Positions 24,679-33,368 of a stretch of DNA of 47,934 nt are shown in pieces; position 1 is the stretch's first letter; each line of letters begins with the position of its first letter. Under the pieces are notes generated by a model that had not been told where the DNA came from, did not search any database, and was given only the letters and a program-made list of their open reading frames with translations. Source of the DNA: Streptomyces sp. NRRL S-337 (GTDB lineage Bacteria; Actinomycetota; Actinomycetes; Streptomycetales; Streptomycetaceae); NCBI RefSeq assembly GCF_000720175.1, contig NZ_JOIX01000096.1:1-47934 (forward strand). Direction: 5' to 3'. Made by a program: the position numbers and the translations under genes.

Positions 24679-25485
24679 ATGTCGAATACGAGCGGGACCT
24701 CGGACGACCGGTCCGAGGAGCGGCGCGGCGGGGCGGGTTCCGTCCAGTCCGTGGACCGTGCGGTGAGCGTGCTGGAGATCCTCGCCAGGCTCGGCGAGGC
24801 CGGGGTGACCGAGATCTCCGCGGAGCTGGGCGTCCACAAGTCGACCGCCTTCCGGATCCTCGGGGTGCTGGAGGGCCGCGGGCTGGTGGAGCAGGAGAAG
24901 GAGCGCGGCAAGTACTACCTCGGGTCCGGGGTGCTGCGGCTGGCCGGCGCCGCGGCGATCCGGCTGGACATCTCGCAGGAGGGCCAGCCGGTGTGCCGGG
25001 CGCTGGCCGACGACACCGGAGAGACCGCCAACATCGCGGTGCTGGACGGCGACGCCGCGGTCAACATCATGCAGGCCAGGGGCGCGGCCGCGGTCACCGC
25101 GTACAACTGGCTGGGCCGGCGCACCCCGTTGCACGCCACCGCGAGCGGCAAGGTGCTGCTGGCGCATCTGCCGCAGGAGCGCCGGGAGAGCCTGGTGACC
25201 CGCAAGCTGCCGCGCTTCACCGAGCACACGCTCACCACCGCGGCCGCCCTGCGCGGGCAGCTGACGGCCACGCTGGAGGACGGATTCGCCTGCACCGGCG
25301 AGGAGCTGGAGATCGGGCTGAACGCGGTCGCGGCGCCGGTGCGGGCCCACGACGGCGCGGTGATCGGCGCGATCGGCGTCTCCGGCCCGGCGTACCGGAT
25401 GGAACGCCGACTGCTGCCGGAGCTGGCCGAACGGTCCGTGAAGGCGGCCGTCGAACTCTCCCGGCGCATGGGCTACGCGGGGTAG
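24679..25485 (+). CDS. IclR-family transcriptional regulator
   Basis: A 268-residue regulator with an N-terminal winged helix (SVQSVDRAVSVLEILARLG, VTEISAELGVHKSTAFRILGVLEGRGLVEQ) and the IclR effector domain (NWLGRRTPLHATASGKVLLAHLP, NAVAAPVRAHDGAVIGAIGVSGP). Effectors of this family are small organic acids or alcohols. The ATG at 24679 has only a weak ribosome site, and the N-terminal ~18 residues are hydrophilic. It is divergent from the Rieske ferredoxin and likely controls it. Downstream lies a repeat-rich gap. Confidence 0.93.
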   Translation: MSNTSGTSDDRSEERRGGAGSVQSVDRAVSVLEILARLGEAGVTEISAELGVHKSTAFRILGVLEGRGLVEQEKERGKYYLGSGVLRLAGAAAIRLDISQEGQPVCRALADDTGETANIAVLDGDAAVNIMQARGAAAVTAYNWLGRRTPLHATASGKVLLAHLPQERRESLVTRKLPRFTEHTLTTAAALRGQLTATLEDGFACTGEELEIGLNAVAAPVRAHDGAVIGAIGVSGPAYRMERRLLPELAERSVKAAVELSRRMGYAG

Positions 25486-25496
25486 TGGGTCTTCCC

Positions 25497-25667
25497 ACGT
25501 ACCTGGCTTTCCCGCCGCGGTTGTTGCTCGCCGTTGCGCGCTTTGCGGCGCCGCGTACGTAGCTGGCTGTCCCGCCGCGGGGCTCGCTCGCCGTTGCGCT
25601 TTGCGGCGCCTCGTACGTACCTGTCTTTCCCGCCGCGGGGCTTGGTCGCCGTTGCGCCTGCGGCGGG
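25497..25667 (+). repeat. Three tandem ~58-60-bp repeats (ACGTAC-CCCGCCGCGG unit)
   Basis: Three units start with ACGTA at 25497, 25557 and 25615. Each has a CCCGCCGCGG block, then TCGCCGTTGCGC and usually TTTGCGGCG. CGCCG and CGGCG within a unit can pair as a small stem. The array leads directly into structured element copy 1. The same arrangement recurs at 47751. No protein-like frame is present. Confidence 0.75.
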
Positions 25668-25690
25668 CTGGGTGGGTGTCGGGTGCGGTG

Positions 25691-25760
25691 ACGGGCCTCC
25701 GGGGCCGGTTGTGTGGACTGCTGACGCTTTACGTCCCCACAACCGGCCCCTCCGGCCCGT
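25691..25760 (+). repeat. Structured hairpin element, copy 1
   Basis: Outer stem ACGGGCC (25691-25697) with GGCCCGT (25754-25760); TCC/TCC internal loop; inner stem 25701-25718 with 25733-25750 (17 of 18 pairs); 14-nt loop TGCTGACGCTTTAC. The middle of the stem differs from copies 2 and 3 at five pairs, all still paired. Confidence 0.85.
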
Positions 25761-25991
25761 CCCCTCCCGTTGAGGGAGGGGGAAGAGGTGAGTGGGGGTG
25801 AGCGTTGAGGGAACCAGGGGCCCTTGGAACCCGTAGGGGAAGGTCGAACAGAACCCGTAAGGGTCGCAAGCGCCCCCTGCAGGGCCACAACCGAACGCGC
25901 CGGGCGAGCTATTCCCGCTGAACGGCAACGCCAGGTGCTCGCGCGACGACGCGCGCCCCCACTCACCCGCACACTCCCCCAACGGGAGGGG

Positions 25992-26061
25992 ACGGGCCGG
26001 AGGGGCCTTGTTCGTGGACGTAAAGCGCCAGCAGTCCACGAACAAGGCCCCGGAGGCCCGT
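25992..26061 (-). repeat. Structured hairpin element, copy 2 (inverted)
   Basis: Same 70-nt architecture as copy 1 on the opposite strand: outer stem ACGGGCC/GGCCCGT, inner stem 26002-26019 with 26034-26051 (perfect 18 bp), loop TGCTGGCGCTTTAC read on the minus strand. Confidence 0.85.
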
Positions 26062-26101
26062 CACCCCAGGTACGTGGGAGGCGCCGCAAGGAACCGCAAG
26101 G

Positions 26102-29100
26102 TCACCCCGTCGCCGGCTCCTCCGGGCGGCGGTACATGCGGGTCGCCGTGATCTGGCCGTGCACCGGCTCGCCGGACGGGTCGGGCTGCGGGAGGCCCGG
26201 CCGCAGATGTTCCTCGACCCTGATGTACTTCAGGCCCGCCCGCAGGTCCGCGTCGTTGCGCAACCGGATGACCAGCGGGAACTCGGCGAGCGCGGTGGTG
26301 TCGAACAGGCCGGTGGTGTAGAGGAGCTGGACGCCCAGGGCATCGGCGACCGCCCGCTGGAGCTCCAGCAGATAGGTGGCGTTGGCGCGGCCGATGGGGT
26401 TGTCCAGGAACAGCGTGCCGGCGTGCCGCTGCTTGTCCCGGCCCCGGTCGTTGCTGCGCAGCGCCGCCATCGTGCAGTACAGGGCGATGGCGGCGGTCAG
26501 CAGCTGACCGCCGGAGAAGACGTCGCCCATCTGCCCGACCGGCACCCGCTCGGCGCGCAGCACCGCGTCCGGCTTGAGGATCTCCACCGCGACCCCGCGC
26601 GGCTGCAGCGCGGCGTGCACCCCGCGCAGCAGCAGGGACATCCCGTCCCGGCGCAGATCGCTGTTCTTCTTCACGGCCGCGCGGGTCGCCTCGTCGATGA
26701 CCTCGCCCAGCCGCTCGGTGAGGGTGGCCTGGTCGGGGTCCTCGAAGCGGATCCGCAGGAACTCCTGGCCGGACCACTCCCCCAGCCCCTCCGGGAGCCG
26801 GGACAGCCGCTGGGCCGAACGGAGGGTGGTGAGCGAGGACTCGACCAGCCCGCGCAGCCGGTCGACGATGGAGTCGCGGTTGCGTTCCAGCTGCGCCAGC
26901 TCGTCGGTGAGCACCCGCAGCCGGGGCGCGAACGCCTCGGCCCACTTGGCGGCGTGGTCCGGCAGGGCCGCGGCGGGCAGTTCGCGGATCTGCTGCCGGG
27001 CCGGGGTGCGGACCTGTTCGTAGCGGGTGGAGTTGGCGTGCCGGACGAGGATGTCGGAGGCCTCGCGGACCGCGGATTCCGCGGCGGACAGGTCGGCGGC
27101 GCAGCCGCGCAGCGAGCGGCGGGACTCGGCGGCGGCCTGCCGGGCGGCGTCGAGGGAGCCGGCGTACGGCTCGATCGGCGCCGGTGCCCCCTCCTCGGTG
27201 TCGTGGTGGTCCCGCAGCAGATCGCGCAGCAGGGCGGCGGTCTCGTCGAAGCCGCCGGCCGCGTCCTCGGCCGCGCGGTGGGCCCGGAGCAGCTCCTCGT
27301 GCCCGGTGCGGGCGGCGGCCAGCGCCTCGGTGGCGGTGGCCAGTTCGCCGGACGCGGTGCGCAGCAGCTCCTTGGCGCGGTCGGCGTCGGCGGGCACCAG
27401 CTCGTCGGGGAGTTCGGTGTGCGCCTCGCCGTCCGTCGGGGCGAGCCGCTCGGCCTCGCCACGGAGCCGGCCGAGCTGCTCGCTGGCCGTCGAGGCGCGG
27501 CTCTCCAGCATCTGCACCAACGATTCGGCGCGGGCCGCGGCGGCCTGCCGGGACGGGCCGTCGGCGGCGTCCGGGCTCTCCAGGAGCGCCTCGGCGCGGG
27601 TACGGACCTTGTTGGTGAGGCGGTTCAGCTCGGCCAGCGCGGCGGATTCCTCGCCCTCGGCGCGGGCCTGCTCGGCGCGCAGGTCCGCGCCCACGCCGAC
27701 CTTCTCGTAGAGCTGGGAGGCGGCGCGGTAGGCCTCGCGCAGCGCGGGCAGCGAGGCGCTCGGGGCCTCGGGCGCCTCGCCCAGGTCGTCCGGTACGCCG
27801 GCGATCTCGGCGCGCTCGGCGCGCAGCGCACGGGCCGTACGGCGGGCGTCGTCGGCGGCCCGCTGGGCGGCCCGGCGGTCCTCGTCGGCGGCCCGGGCGC
27901 GGTCCACGCATTCCTCGGCGCGGGCCTCGAACTCGGCGGCCTCGTCGGCGAGTTCGCGCAGCCGGGACTGCCAGGAGGCGCGCTCGCGCAGCCGGTGGGC
28001 AAGCCCGGCCAGCAGGTCGGCGGCGCGGCGGGCGCGCTGCGCGGCCTCCTGCCGCTCGTCGCGCACCCGGGTGGCCTCGGCGGCCGTCTCGTCGGCCTCG
28101 GCCCGGGCCGTACGGGCCTCGGCGAGCTCGGCGGCGGCCTCCTCGGCGGCCGTACGGGTCTCTTCCACGGCGGCGGCGAGCTCGGCGAGCCGGCCGGCCG
28201 GGCAGCCGGTGCGCCAGGAGCCGAGCCGGGCGGCCAGTGCGCGGTCGCCGGCGAGCCGGGCGGCGAGCGCCCGGATCTCCTCGTCGCGCTCTATGGCGCG
28301 AGCCCGCAGTGCCTGCCGCTCCTCGTCGGCGGCGGATTCGTCGTGCATCGCCGGGTTCGGCGGGACGAGGAAGACGGCCGGGTCCCGCTCGTCGTCGGCG
28401 GGGGTGGGGGCGAGCAGCGCGGCGGCGGTGCCGACCGCGACGGCGGAGCGGGGCAGCAGCGCGGCCTGGCCGAGCACCTCACGGGCCCGGGCGTGCGAGT
28501 CCGGGTCCGTGATGATCACGCCGTCGACGAGCTCGGGGCGGGCGGCCAGTACCCGGGCGTGGTCGGCCGGGTCGACGGCCTGGGCGAGGTAGCGCCAGCC
28601 GGGCAGGGCGGGCACGCCGTGTTCGCCGAGGTACTCGACGGTGGTGAGCACGTCCGGCCCGGGCGGCAGCAGGCCGCCGTCGCCGAGGGCGCCGAGGATC
28701 CGGGCGTCGTCGGCGGCGGCGGTGCGCAGGTCGAACAGTTGCCGCTCGGCGGCGGCGACGCCGTCCTCCAGCAGTTCCTGGAGCGCGTCGGCGTTGCGGT
28801 CCAGCTCCTCGGCGGTCAGCGGGCCGGCACCGGCCGGGCGGCGCGGGGTGCCCGGCTCGGCGCCGCCTGCCGTACGCGGCCCGGGCACGCCGGCGGTGCG
28901 GCCGTCGGCCGGCGGGAGGCCGAGGAGGTCGGCCAGCCGCGGCTCGGCGCCGATCGACTCGGCGGCCCGGCGCTCGGCGTCGAAGGCGCGCCCGGCGGCC
29001 TCGGCGGCGTCCTCGGCGCGAGCCGCGGCGAGTTCGGCGGCGGAGTGCCGGGCGGCCGCCTCGCGGGCCCGGTCGGTGGCCCGGCCCGCCGCCTCCCGGG

Positions 29101-30763
29101 CCACGTCCCAGGACTCGACGGCGGCCTTCTCGGCGTCCGAGGCGGCGAGCGCGGCGCGGGCCGGATCGGCGTCCGGGGCCGTGTCGTCCAGCCAGCCGGC
29201 CCGGACGGCCTCCTCGGTCTCCTGGGCTACCTCGGCGAGCCGCTGCCGGAGGTGGTCGGCCTCGCTGCGGGCGCGCTGGGCATGGGTGGCGGCGGTGGTC
29301 GCGTCGCGGTGCGCGGACTCGCCGGCCTCCTGGAGGGCGGCGGAGCGCTCCTCCTCCTCGTTGGCGATCCGCTCCCCGGCCTCGGCCGCCGCGTGCAGGG
29401 CGCGGACGAGGTCGGCGGCGGCGGTGGCGCGGGCGGCGAGCGCGGGCGCGGCGTCCCGCTCGGCCTCGCGGATGGCGGCGGCGACCCGGGCGGAGCGGTC
29501 GGCGGCGGCGCGGTGGCGCAGTGCGATCTCGGCGGCCTGCCAGGCGCTGTGCAGGGTACGGGCGTCGTTGAGCTCGCGGCGCTGGGCGGCGGCGCCCTTT
29601 TCGGCGGCGGCCAGCGCCAGGGAGGCGTGCCGGTAGGCGAGTTCGGCGGAGACCAGGGCGCGGCGCTCGCGGGCCTGTTCGGCGTCGGTGACGCGGTGGG
29701 CCGCGGTGGCGACCTGTTCGGCCAGCTCGGCGGCGCGGCCGCGCTCCTCGGTGCCGCGGGCGTGCAGCCGCTGGGCCAGGGCGCGGGTGCGGCGTTCGGC
29801 GCCGGCGTGCACCTCGCGGGCGCGTTCGCGCTGTTCGGCGGCGCCGGCGATGCGGGAGAGGAGGTCGAGGGAGCCGGCGGTGAAGTCGCGTTCGGCGGTG
29901 AGCTCGGCGCGCCGGCCGAGCTTGTGGGCGAAGCCGTGGACGAGGTCGGCGAGGCCGTCGGTGTCCCGGGTGTCGGTGACGGCGCGCAGCAGCAGGTCGG
30001 TGAAGTCGGAGTCGTTCTTCACCGCGAAGAGGCCGGCCGCCTCACCCTCGTCGGCGTTCATCTCGCGCTGGTAGCGGAAGAGTTCGGGGTCCAGGCCCAG
30101 CTCGCCGAGGTGTTCGTTCCAGCGTTCGTGGACCTCCTCCCAGATCACGTCCAGATTGGGGTAGTTCTTCCCGGCTTCGGTGAGGACGTCGCGGAAGCCC
30201 TTCATCGTGCGGCGGCGGCCCTGGGCGCCGGAGGAGCCCTCGGCGCCCTCCTGGCGGGGCCGGACGACGGTGGCCTCGGCGACCGGCAGCGAATCCAGGC
30301 TCATGCCGGGGCCGGGCCGGAAGCTGTACCACGCCTCGGCGAACTTGCGGGGGTCGTTGGAGACCTGCCGGCCGCGCCATTCGCTGACCTTGCCGACGAC
30401 GACGGACTCGCCGGTGAGGACGTGCTGCCACTCCAGGGCGACGTGGCCGCAGTCGTCGGCGAGCAGGAACTTGCGCAGCACGCCGGAGCTGGCGCCGCCG
30501 AGGGTGTTGCGGTGGCCGGGCAGCATCACCGAGAAGATCAGCTTGAGCAGGACGGACTTGCCGCCGCCGTTCTCCAGGAAGAGCACGCCCGCGGGGGCCG
30601 GCCGGCGCGGCGGGCCGACCGGCTCGTCCTCGAAGAAGTCCGCCTGGGCCGGGGCCGGTCGGGGCACGGGCGCGCCGACTCCGCGCAGGTCCAGCACGGT
30701 GTCGGCGTAGCGCGCACCGGCGGGCCCGATGGAGTAGAGACGGACCCGGGACAGCTCGTACAT
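26102..30763 (-). CDS. SMC-family ATPase (MukB/JetC-like), 1553 residues
   Basis: A large DNA-organising ATPase. Walker A is ENGGGKSVLLK (Lys69), very near the N-terminus; two long Ala/Glu/Arg-rich coiled coils (about 290-640 and 830-1290) flank a globular hinge-like region near 660-800 (HGVPALPGWRYLAQAVDP, VDGVIITDPDSHARA). At the C-terminus are the ABC signature FSGGQ (~1416) and Walker B TLFLDNPIG (~1454). This head-coil-hinge-coil-head plan is that of SMC proteins. The head sequence looks more like MukB/Wadjet JetC than chromosomal Smc, but GGGKS instead of NGSGKS and the length set it apart. The ATG at 30763 begins MYELSRVRLYS. It is the third gene of an operon whose first two genes look like kleisin and KITE subunits. 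Codon use is as in its neighbours. Confidence 0.85.
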   Translation of the reverse strand: MYELSRVRLYSIGPAGARYADTVLDLRGVGAPVPRPAPAQADFFEDEPVGPPRRPAPAGVLFLENGGGKSVLLKLIFSVMLPGHRNTLGGASSGVLRKFLLADDCGHVALEWQHVLTGESVVVGKVSEWRGRQVSNDPRKFAEAWYSFRPGPGMSLDSLPVAEATVVRPRQEGAEGSSGAQGRRRTMKGFRDVLTEAGKNYPNLDVIWEEVHERWNEHLGELGLDPELFRYQREMNADEGEAAGLFAVKNDSDFTDLLLRAVTDTRDTDGLADLVHGFAHKLGRRAELTAERDFTAGSLDLLSRIAGAAEQRERAREVHAGAERRTRALAQRLHARGTEERGRAAELAEQVATAAHRVTDAEQARERRALVSAELAYRHASLALAAAEKGAAAQRRELNDARTLHSAWQAAEIALRHRAAADRSARVAAAIREAERDAAPALAARATAAADLVRALHAAAEAGERIANEEEERSAALQEAGESAHRDATTAATHAQRARSEADHLRQRLAEVAQETEEAVRAGWLDDTAPDADPARAALAASDAEKAAVESWDVAREAAGRATDRAREAAARHSAAELAAARAEDAAEAAGRAFDAERRAAESIGAEPRLADLLGLPPADGRTAGVPGPRTAGGAEPGTPRRPAGAGPLTAEELDRNADALQELLEDGVAAAERQLFDLRTAAADDARILGALGDGGLLPPGPDVLTTVEYLGEHGVPALPGWRYLAQAVDPADHARVLAARPELVDGVIITDPDSHARAREVLGQAALLPRSAVAVGTAAALLAPTPADDERDPAVFLVPPNPAMHDESAADEERQALRARAIERDEEIRALAARLAGDRALAARLGSWRTGCPAGRLAELAAAVEETRTAAEEAAAELAEARTARAEADETAAEATRVRDERQEAAQRARRAADLLAGLAHRLRERASWQSRLRELADEAAEFEARAEECVDRARAADEDRRAAQRAADDARRTARALRAERAEIAGVPDDLGEAPEAPSASLPALREAYRAASQLYEKVGVGADLRAEQARAEGEESAALAELNRLTNKVRTRAEALLESPDAADGPSRQAAAARAESLVQMLESRASTASEQLGRLRGEAERLAPTDGEAHTELPDELVPADADRAKELLRTASGELATATEALAAARTGHEELLRAHRAAEDAAGGFDETAALLRDLLRDHHDTEEGAPAPIEPYAGSLDAARQAAAESRRSLRGCAADLSAAESAVREASDILVRHANSTRYEQVRTPARQQIRELPAAALPDHAAKWAEAFAPRLRVLTDELAQLERNRDSIVDRLRGLVESSLTTLRSAQRLSRLPEGLGEWSGQEFLRIRFEDPDQATLTERLGEVIDEATRAAVKKNSDLRRDGMSLLLRGVHAALQPRGVAVEILKPDAVLRAERVPVGQMGDVFSGGQLLTAAIALYCTMAALRSNDRGRDKQRHAGTLFLDNPIGRANATYLLELQRAVADALGVQLLYTTGLFDTTALAEFPLVIRLRNDADLRAGLKYIRVEEHLRPGLPQPDPSGEPVHGQITATRMYRRPEEPATG

Positions 30764-30816
30764 GGCGGACTTTCGTTGTCGTGGCGGGAGGCGGCGGGGG
30801 CGGGCGGGGTGATCGG

Positions 30817-31779
30817 TCAGCCGGAGTGGAAGGGCAGTCCGGCGTCCGCGACCAGGTCGAGGGCGTCGGTGTCCTCGCCGGGCAGCAACGAGGCGCTGCC
30901 GTCGGCGACCGGGACGATGCCCAGGTCGAGGAGCTCGGCCATGGCGGCGCTGCCGGCCATGTCGCGGACCTGGAGCTGGTAGCGGGCGGTGGTGCGGTAG
31001 GCGCCGCCGGCGTCGTCGCCGGTGCGCTGCAGGAAGCCGGAGTCGACAAGGAAGGTGACGGCCTTGGCGATGATGCCGGTGGTCGAACCGGCCAGCCGCC
31101 GGGCGTCCTTGGTGGCGCCGGTGGCGCTGCGCCGCGCGTAGATCCGCCAGGCGGATTCCAGGCCGGGGGCGTCGGTGGCCGGGTCGGTGTTCTCGCCCTG
31201 CTGCTCGGCGCGCTCCTCCAGGCGGCGGCAGGCCTGCCGGACGAAGGCGTCGACGCCGTTGACGGTGATCCGGCCGATGTAGCCGTCGTCGGCGAGGTCC
31301 TCGGGGCGCGGGAAGGCGAGCGCGGCGACCGCGAGGTGGGCCAGGCCGTGCAGGAAGCGGTCGGCGGAGTCGGCGGAGGCCCGGCGGGCGTAGTCGCCCA
31401 TGCGGACCGCGAAGACGGAGTCCTCGGCGGCGGTGACGGCCATGCCGGCGCGGGTGGAGACCTCCAGGACGACCAGGCCGAGGCCGGTGGCGACGGCGTC
31501 GGCGAGCCGGGCGAAGGCGGGGTCGTCGCGGTAGCGGCGCAGGAGTTCGCCGTAGTCGGCGTCGCGGGCCGGGAGCAGCTTGGGCTGGAGTCCGAAGGAG
31601 ACCAGCCGCGCGGCGTCCGCGGCGTCGGCCGGGGTGACGGGGGCCGGGCCGGTGGTCTGTCCGGTGGTCTGGCCGGCCGCGGCCGGTGCGCCGTCGGCGG
31701 CGGGCGCGCCCCGGTCCGGTGCGCCGGGCGGGGACGCCAGGTCCGGCTGCGGCGTCTCGTCGGCGTCGTACGGGGTCAC
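30817..31779 (-). CDS. Probable KITE-type SMC partner (MukE/JetB-like), 320 residues
   Basis: After a disordered Ala/Pro/Thr-rich N-terminus (to about residue 50) comes a compact domain: LLRRYRDDPAFARLADAVATGLGLVVLEVSTRAGMAVTA resembles the winged-helix-plus-strand pattern of MukE and JetB, and VTFLVDSGFLQRTG looks like a second winged helix. The assignment rests on this pattern and on the position between the kleisin-like and SMC genes. The GTG at 31779 has an AAGGAG ribosome site with 8-nt spacing. Gaps of 58 bp and 53 bp to its neighbours indicate one transcript. Confidence 0.65.
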   Translation of the reverse strand: MTPYDADETPQPDLASPPGAPDRGAPAADGAPAAAGQTTGQTTGPAPVTPADAADAARLVSFGLQPKLLPARDADYGELLRRYRDDPAFARLADAVATGLGLVVLEVSTRAGMAVTAAEDSVFAVRMGDYARRASADSADRFLHGLAHLAVAALAFPRPEDLADDGYIGRITVNGVDAFVRQACRRLEERAEQQGENTDPATDAPGLESAWRIYARRSATGATKDARRLAGSTTGIIAKAVTFLVDSGFLQRTGDDAGGAYRTTARYQLQVRDMAGSAAMAELLDLGIVPVADGSASLLPGEDTDALDLVADAGLPFHSG

Positions 31780-31837
31780 GGAACAAGCTCCTTGCGGGGG
31801 ACGGTCGGGGGCGTTGCGGGCGGGGGCGCGGGGGTCA

Positions 31838-33361
31838 TCAGGCGGCCTCCGAGCGGTCGGCGGCCATGCCCGCGGCGTCCAGCAGGGCGGTGCCGACGAT
31901 GAGGTCGGCGCCGCCGAACTCGGGGTCGGCCAGCTCGGTGCCGTCGTCGACGGCGAACAGCAGCTGCTGTTCGCCCTGGCGGTAGGCGGTGCCGACCGGG
32001 GGGCTGGCGGCGTGCACGGCCAGCAGGGCGACGAGGTAGGGGAGTTCCGGGTCGCTGCGGCGGGCCTCGGCGAGCAGGCCGGAGAGCCGGCGGGGCGCGT
32101 CCGGCGGAAGGTCGAGCAGGGCCATCGCGGCGTCGAGCTGGGCCTCGCTGAAGCGGCTGTCGTCGGGGGTGGCCACCAGGTCGGGCTCGGGCATCTCGGC
32201 GCCGAGGTGCTCGCGCTCGACGGGCGGGGTGAGCAGCACCTCGACGAGGTCGCCGACGCGGACGGCCGCGGGGGTGCGCAGCCCGGTGCCGTGCGCGAAG
32301 AAGGCGTCGGTGACGCGGGTGGCCTGCTCGACGGGGAGCGGCAGGACGGGGGCGACGAGCTGGCCGTACAGGTCGAGGCCGGCCCGGGCGACGGGGGTGG
32401 CGAACGCCTGCCGGTCCTGTTCGGCGCGGAAGAGCGGGCCCGCCTCCAGCAGCCGCGACTGGAGCTGGGTGTGGCGGCGGATGCAATCCTTGACGATGTC
32501 GACGAGCTCGGCGGCACGCCGCTTGTGCTCGGGCTCCTCGGCCTCGTCGCGGGCCTTACGGATGTTGGTGAGGATGGCGTTCTCGTGGCGGTAGCGGTCC
32601 GCGACGTGGTCGAGCGCCTCGTTGATCATGTCGGGGACGGTTTCCAGCCAGTCGACCGCGCGGACGTTGCGCCGGGTGGCGTCCAGGGTGCGGCGGAGGG
32701 TCTCGGCGTACTGGACGGTGCGGTAGCGGGCTTGTTCGGCGGCGAGCTGGGCGTCGGCCAGCCGGCCGCGGCTGATCAGCACCTCCAGCTTGACCTCGGC
32801 GGCGATCTGGGCGCTGGTGACATCGGTGTCGAGCGCGCCGACCAGGACGTTGACCGCTTCGTCGGTGGCGCGGAGGTAGACGCTGCCGCCGGCGCCGGGG
32901 ACCTCTTCGATGAGCTTGAAGTCGTAGTCCCGGCGGACGTACTCGCCGTCGGTGGTGAAGGTGCCGTAGACGGCGCGGAAGCCGCGGTCGACGCTGCCGA
33001 CGTTGATGAGGTTCTCCAGGACCCAGCGGGCCACCCGCTCGTGTTCGGCGGTGGGGCGGCCGGGGGTCTGGGCGGCGACCCGGGGGAGCACCTTGGCCAC
33101 TATTTCCTCGTGGTCGGCGCCGGTGTCGAAGTCCATGTTGAGCGTGACCAGGTCGATGACGGCGAGCGCCACCTCCGCCATGGCGTAGACGCCGTATTCG
33201 CCCGCGAGGTTGGCCTTGCGCGCGTCGAGGTCGTGCAGCGGCGCGGTGCAGGCCAGGGCACGCAGCCGGCGGGCCAGGCCTTCGTCGGCGGCCGGGCCCG
33301 GCGCGGGGCGGTTGACCCCGTTGAGCTGGGGCGCAGCGGGCCCCTGGGCGGGAAAAGTCAC
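31838..33361 (-). CDS. Probable kleisin subunit (MukF/JetA-like), 507 residues
   Basis: A soluble, mostly helical protein. VTSAQIAAEVKLEVLISRGRLADAQLAAEQARYRTVQY and the long helices after it (ETVPDMINEALDHVADRYRHENAIL) resemble the middle helical bundle of MukF/JetA kleisins; the N-terminal 60-230 region could be winged-helix. Identity is inferred mostly from order and size (first gene before a KITE-like gene and a large SMC). I chose the GTG at 33361 because the -10 box ends at 33369 and a transcript would start at or one or two bases before this codon, giving a leaderless mRNA; the in-frame GTG at 33418 lies upstream of the promoter. Confidence 0.65.
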   Translation of the reverse strand: MTFPAQGPAAPQLNGVNRPAPGPAADEGLARRLRALACTAPLHDLDARKANLAGEYGVYAMAEVALAVIDLVTLNMDFDTGADHEEIVAKVLPRVAAQTPGRPTAEHERVARWVLENLINVGSVDRGFRAVYGTFTTDGEYVRRDYDFKLIEEVPGAGGSVYLRATDEAVNVLVGALDTDVTSAQIAAEVKLEVLISRGRLADAQLAAEQARYRTVQYAETLRRTLDATRRNVRAVDWLETVPDMINEALDHVADRYRHENAILTNIRKARDEAEEPEHKRRAAELVDIVKDCIRRHTQLQSRLLEAGPLFRAEQDRQAFATPVARAGLDLYGQLVAPVLPLPVEQATRVTDAFFAHGTGLRTPAAVRVGDLVEVLLTPPVEREHLGAEMPEPDLVATPDDSRFSEAQLDAAMALLDLPPDAPRRLSGLLAEARRSDPELPYLVALLAVHAASPPVGTAYRQGEQQLLFAVDDGTELADPEFGGADLIVGTALLDAAGMAADRSEAA

Positions 33362-33368
33362 GTCGCAC

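Larger units (their letters stand above)
25687..26065. repeat. Large inverted repeat holding two structured elements
   Basis: The arms 25687-25798 and 25956-26065 are near-perfect inverted copies (about 110 bp) around a 157-bp spacer that has no gene. Each arm contains one 70-bp hairpin element plus a flank with CCCGTCCCCTCCCGTTG. It fills the gap between the convergent iclR and SMC genes. Confidence 0.85.

Noticed and set aside
25486..26101. Small proteins encoded in the repeat-rich gap
   Set aside because: Frames here are Arg/Pro/Ser-rich, differ between strands, and run through inverted repeats; the same false peptides reappear at the right edge with the repeat.
26159..30982. A 1607-residue open frame on the plus strand opposite the SMC gene
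   Set aside because: It is rich in Gly/Ala/Val/Arg with no motif, has no ribosome site, and is the mirror of third-position GC bias. The minus-strand frame has full ATPase motifs. The same holds for the long antisense frames over aacS, the fused oxoprolinase and ptsI.
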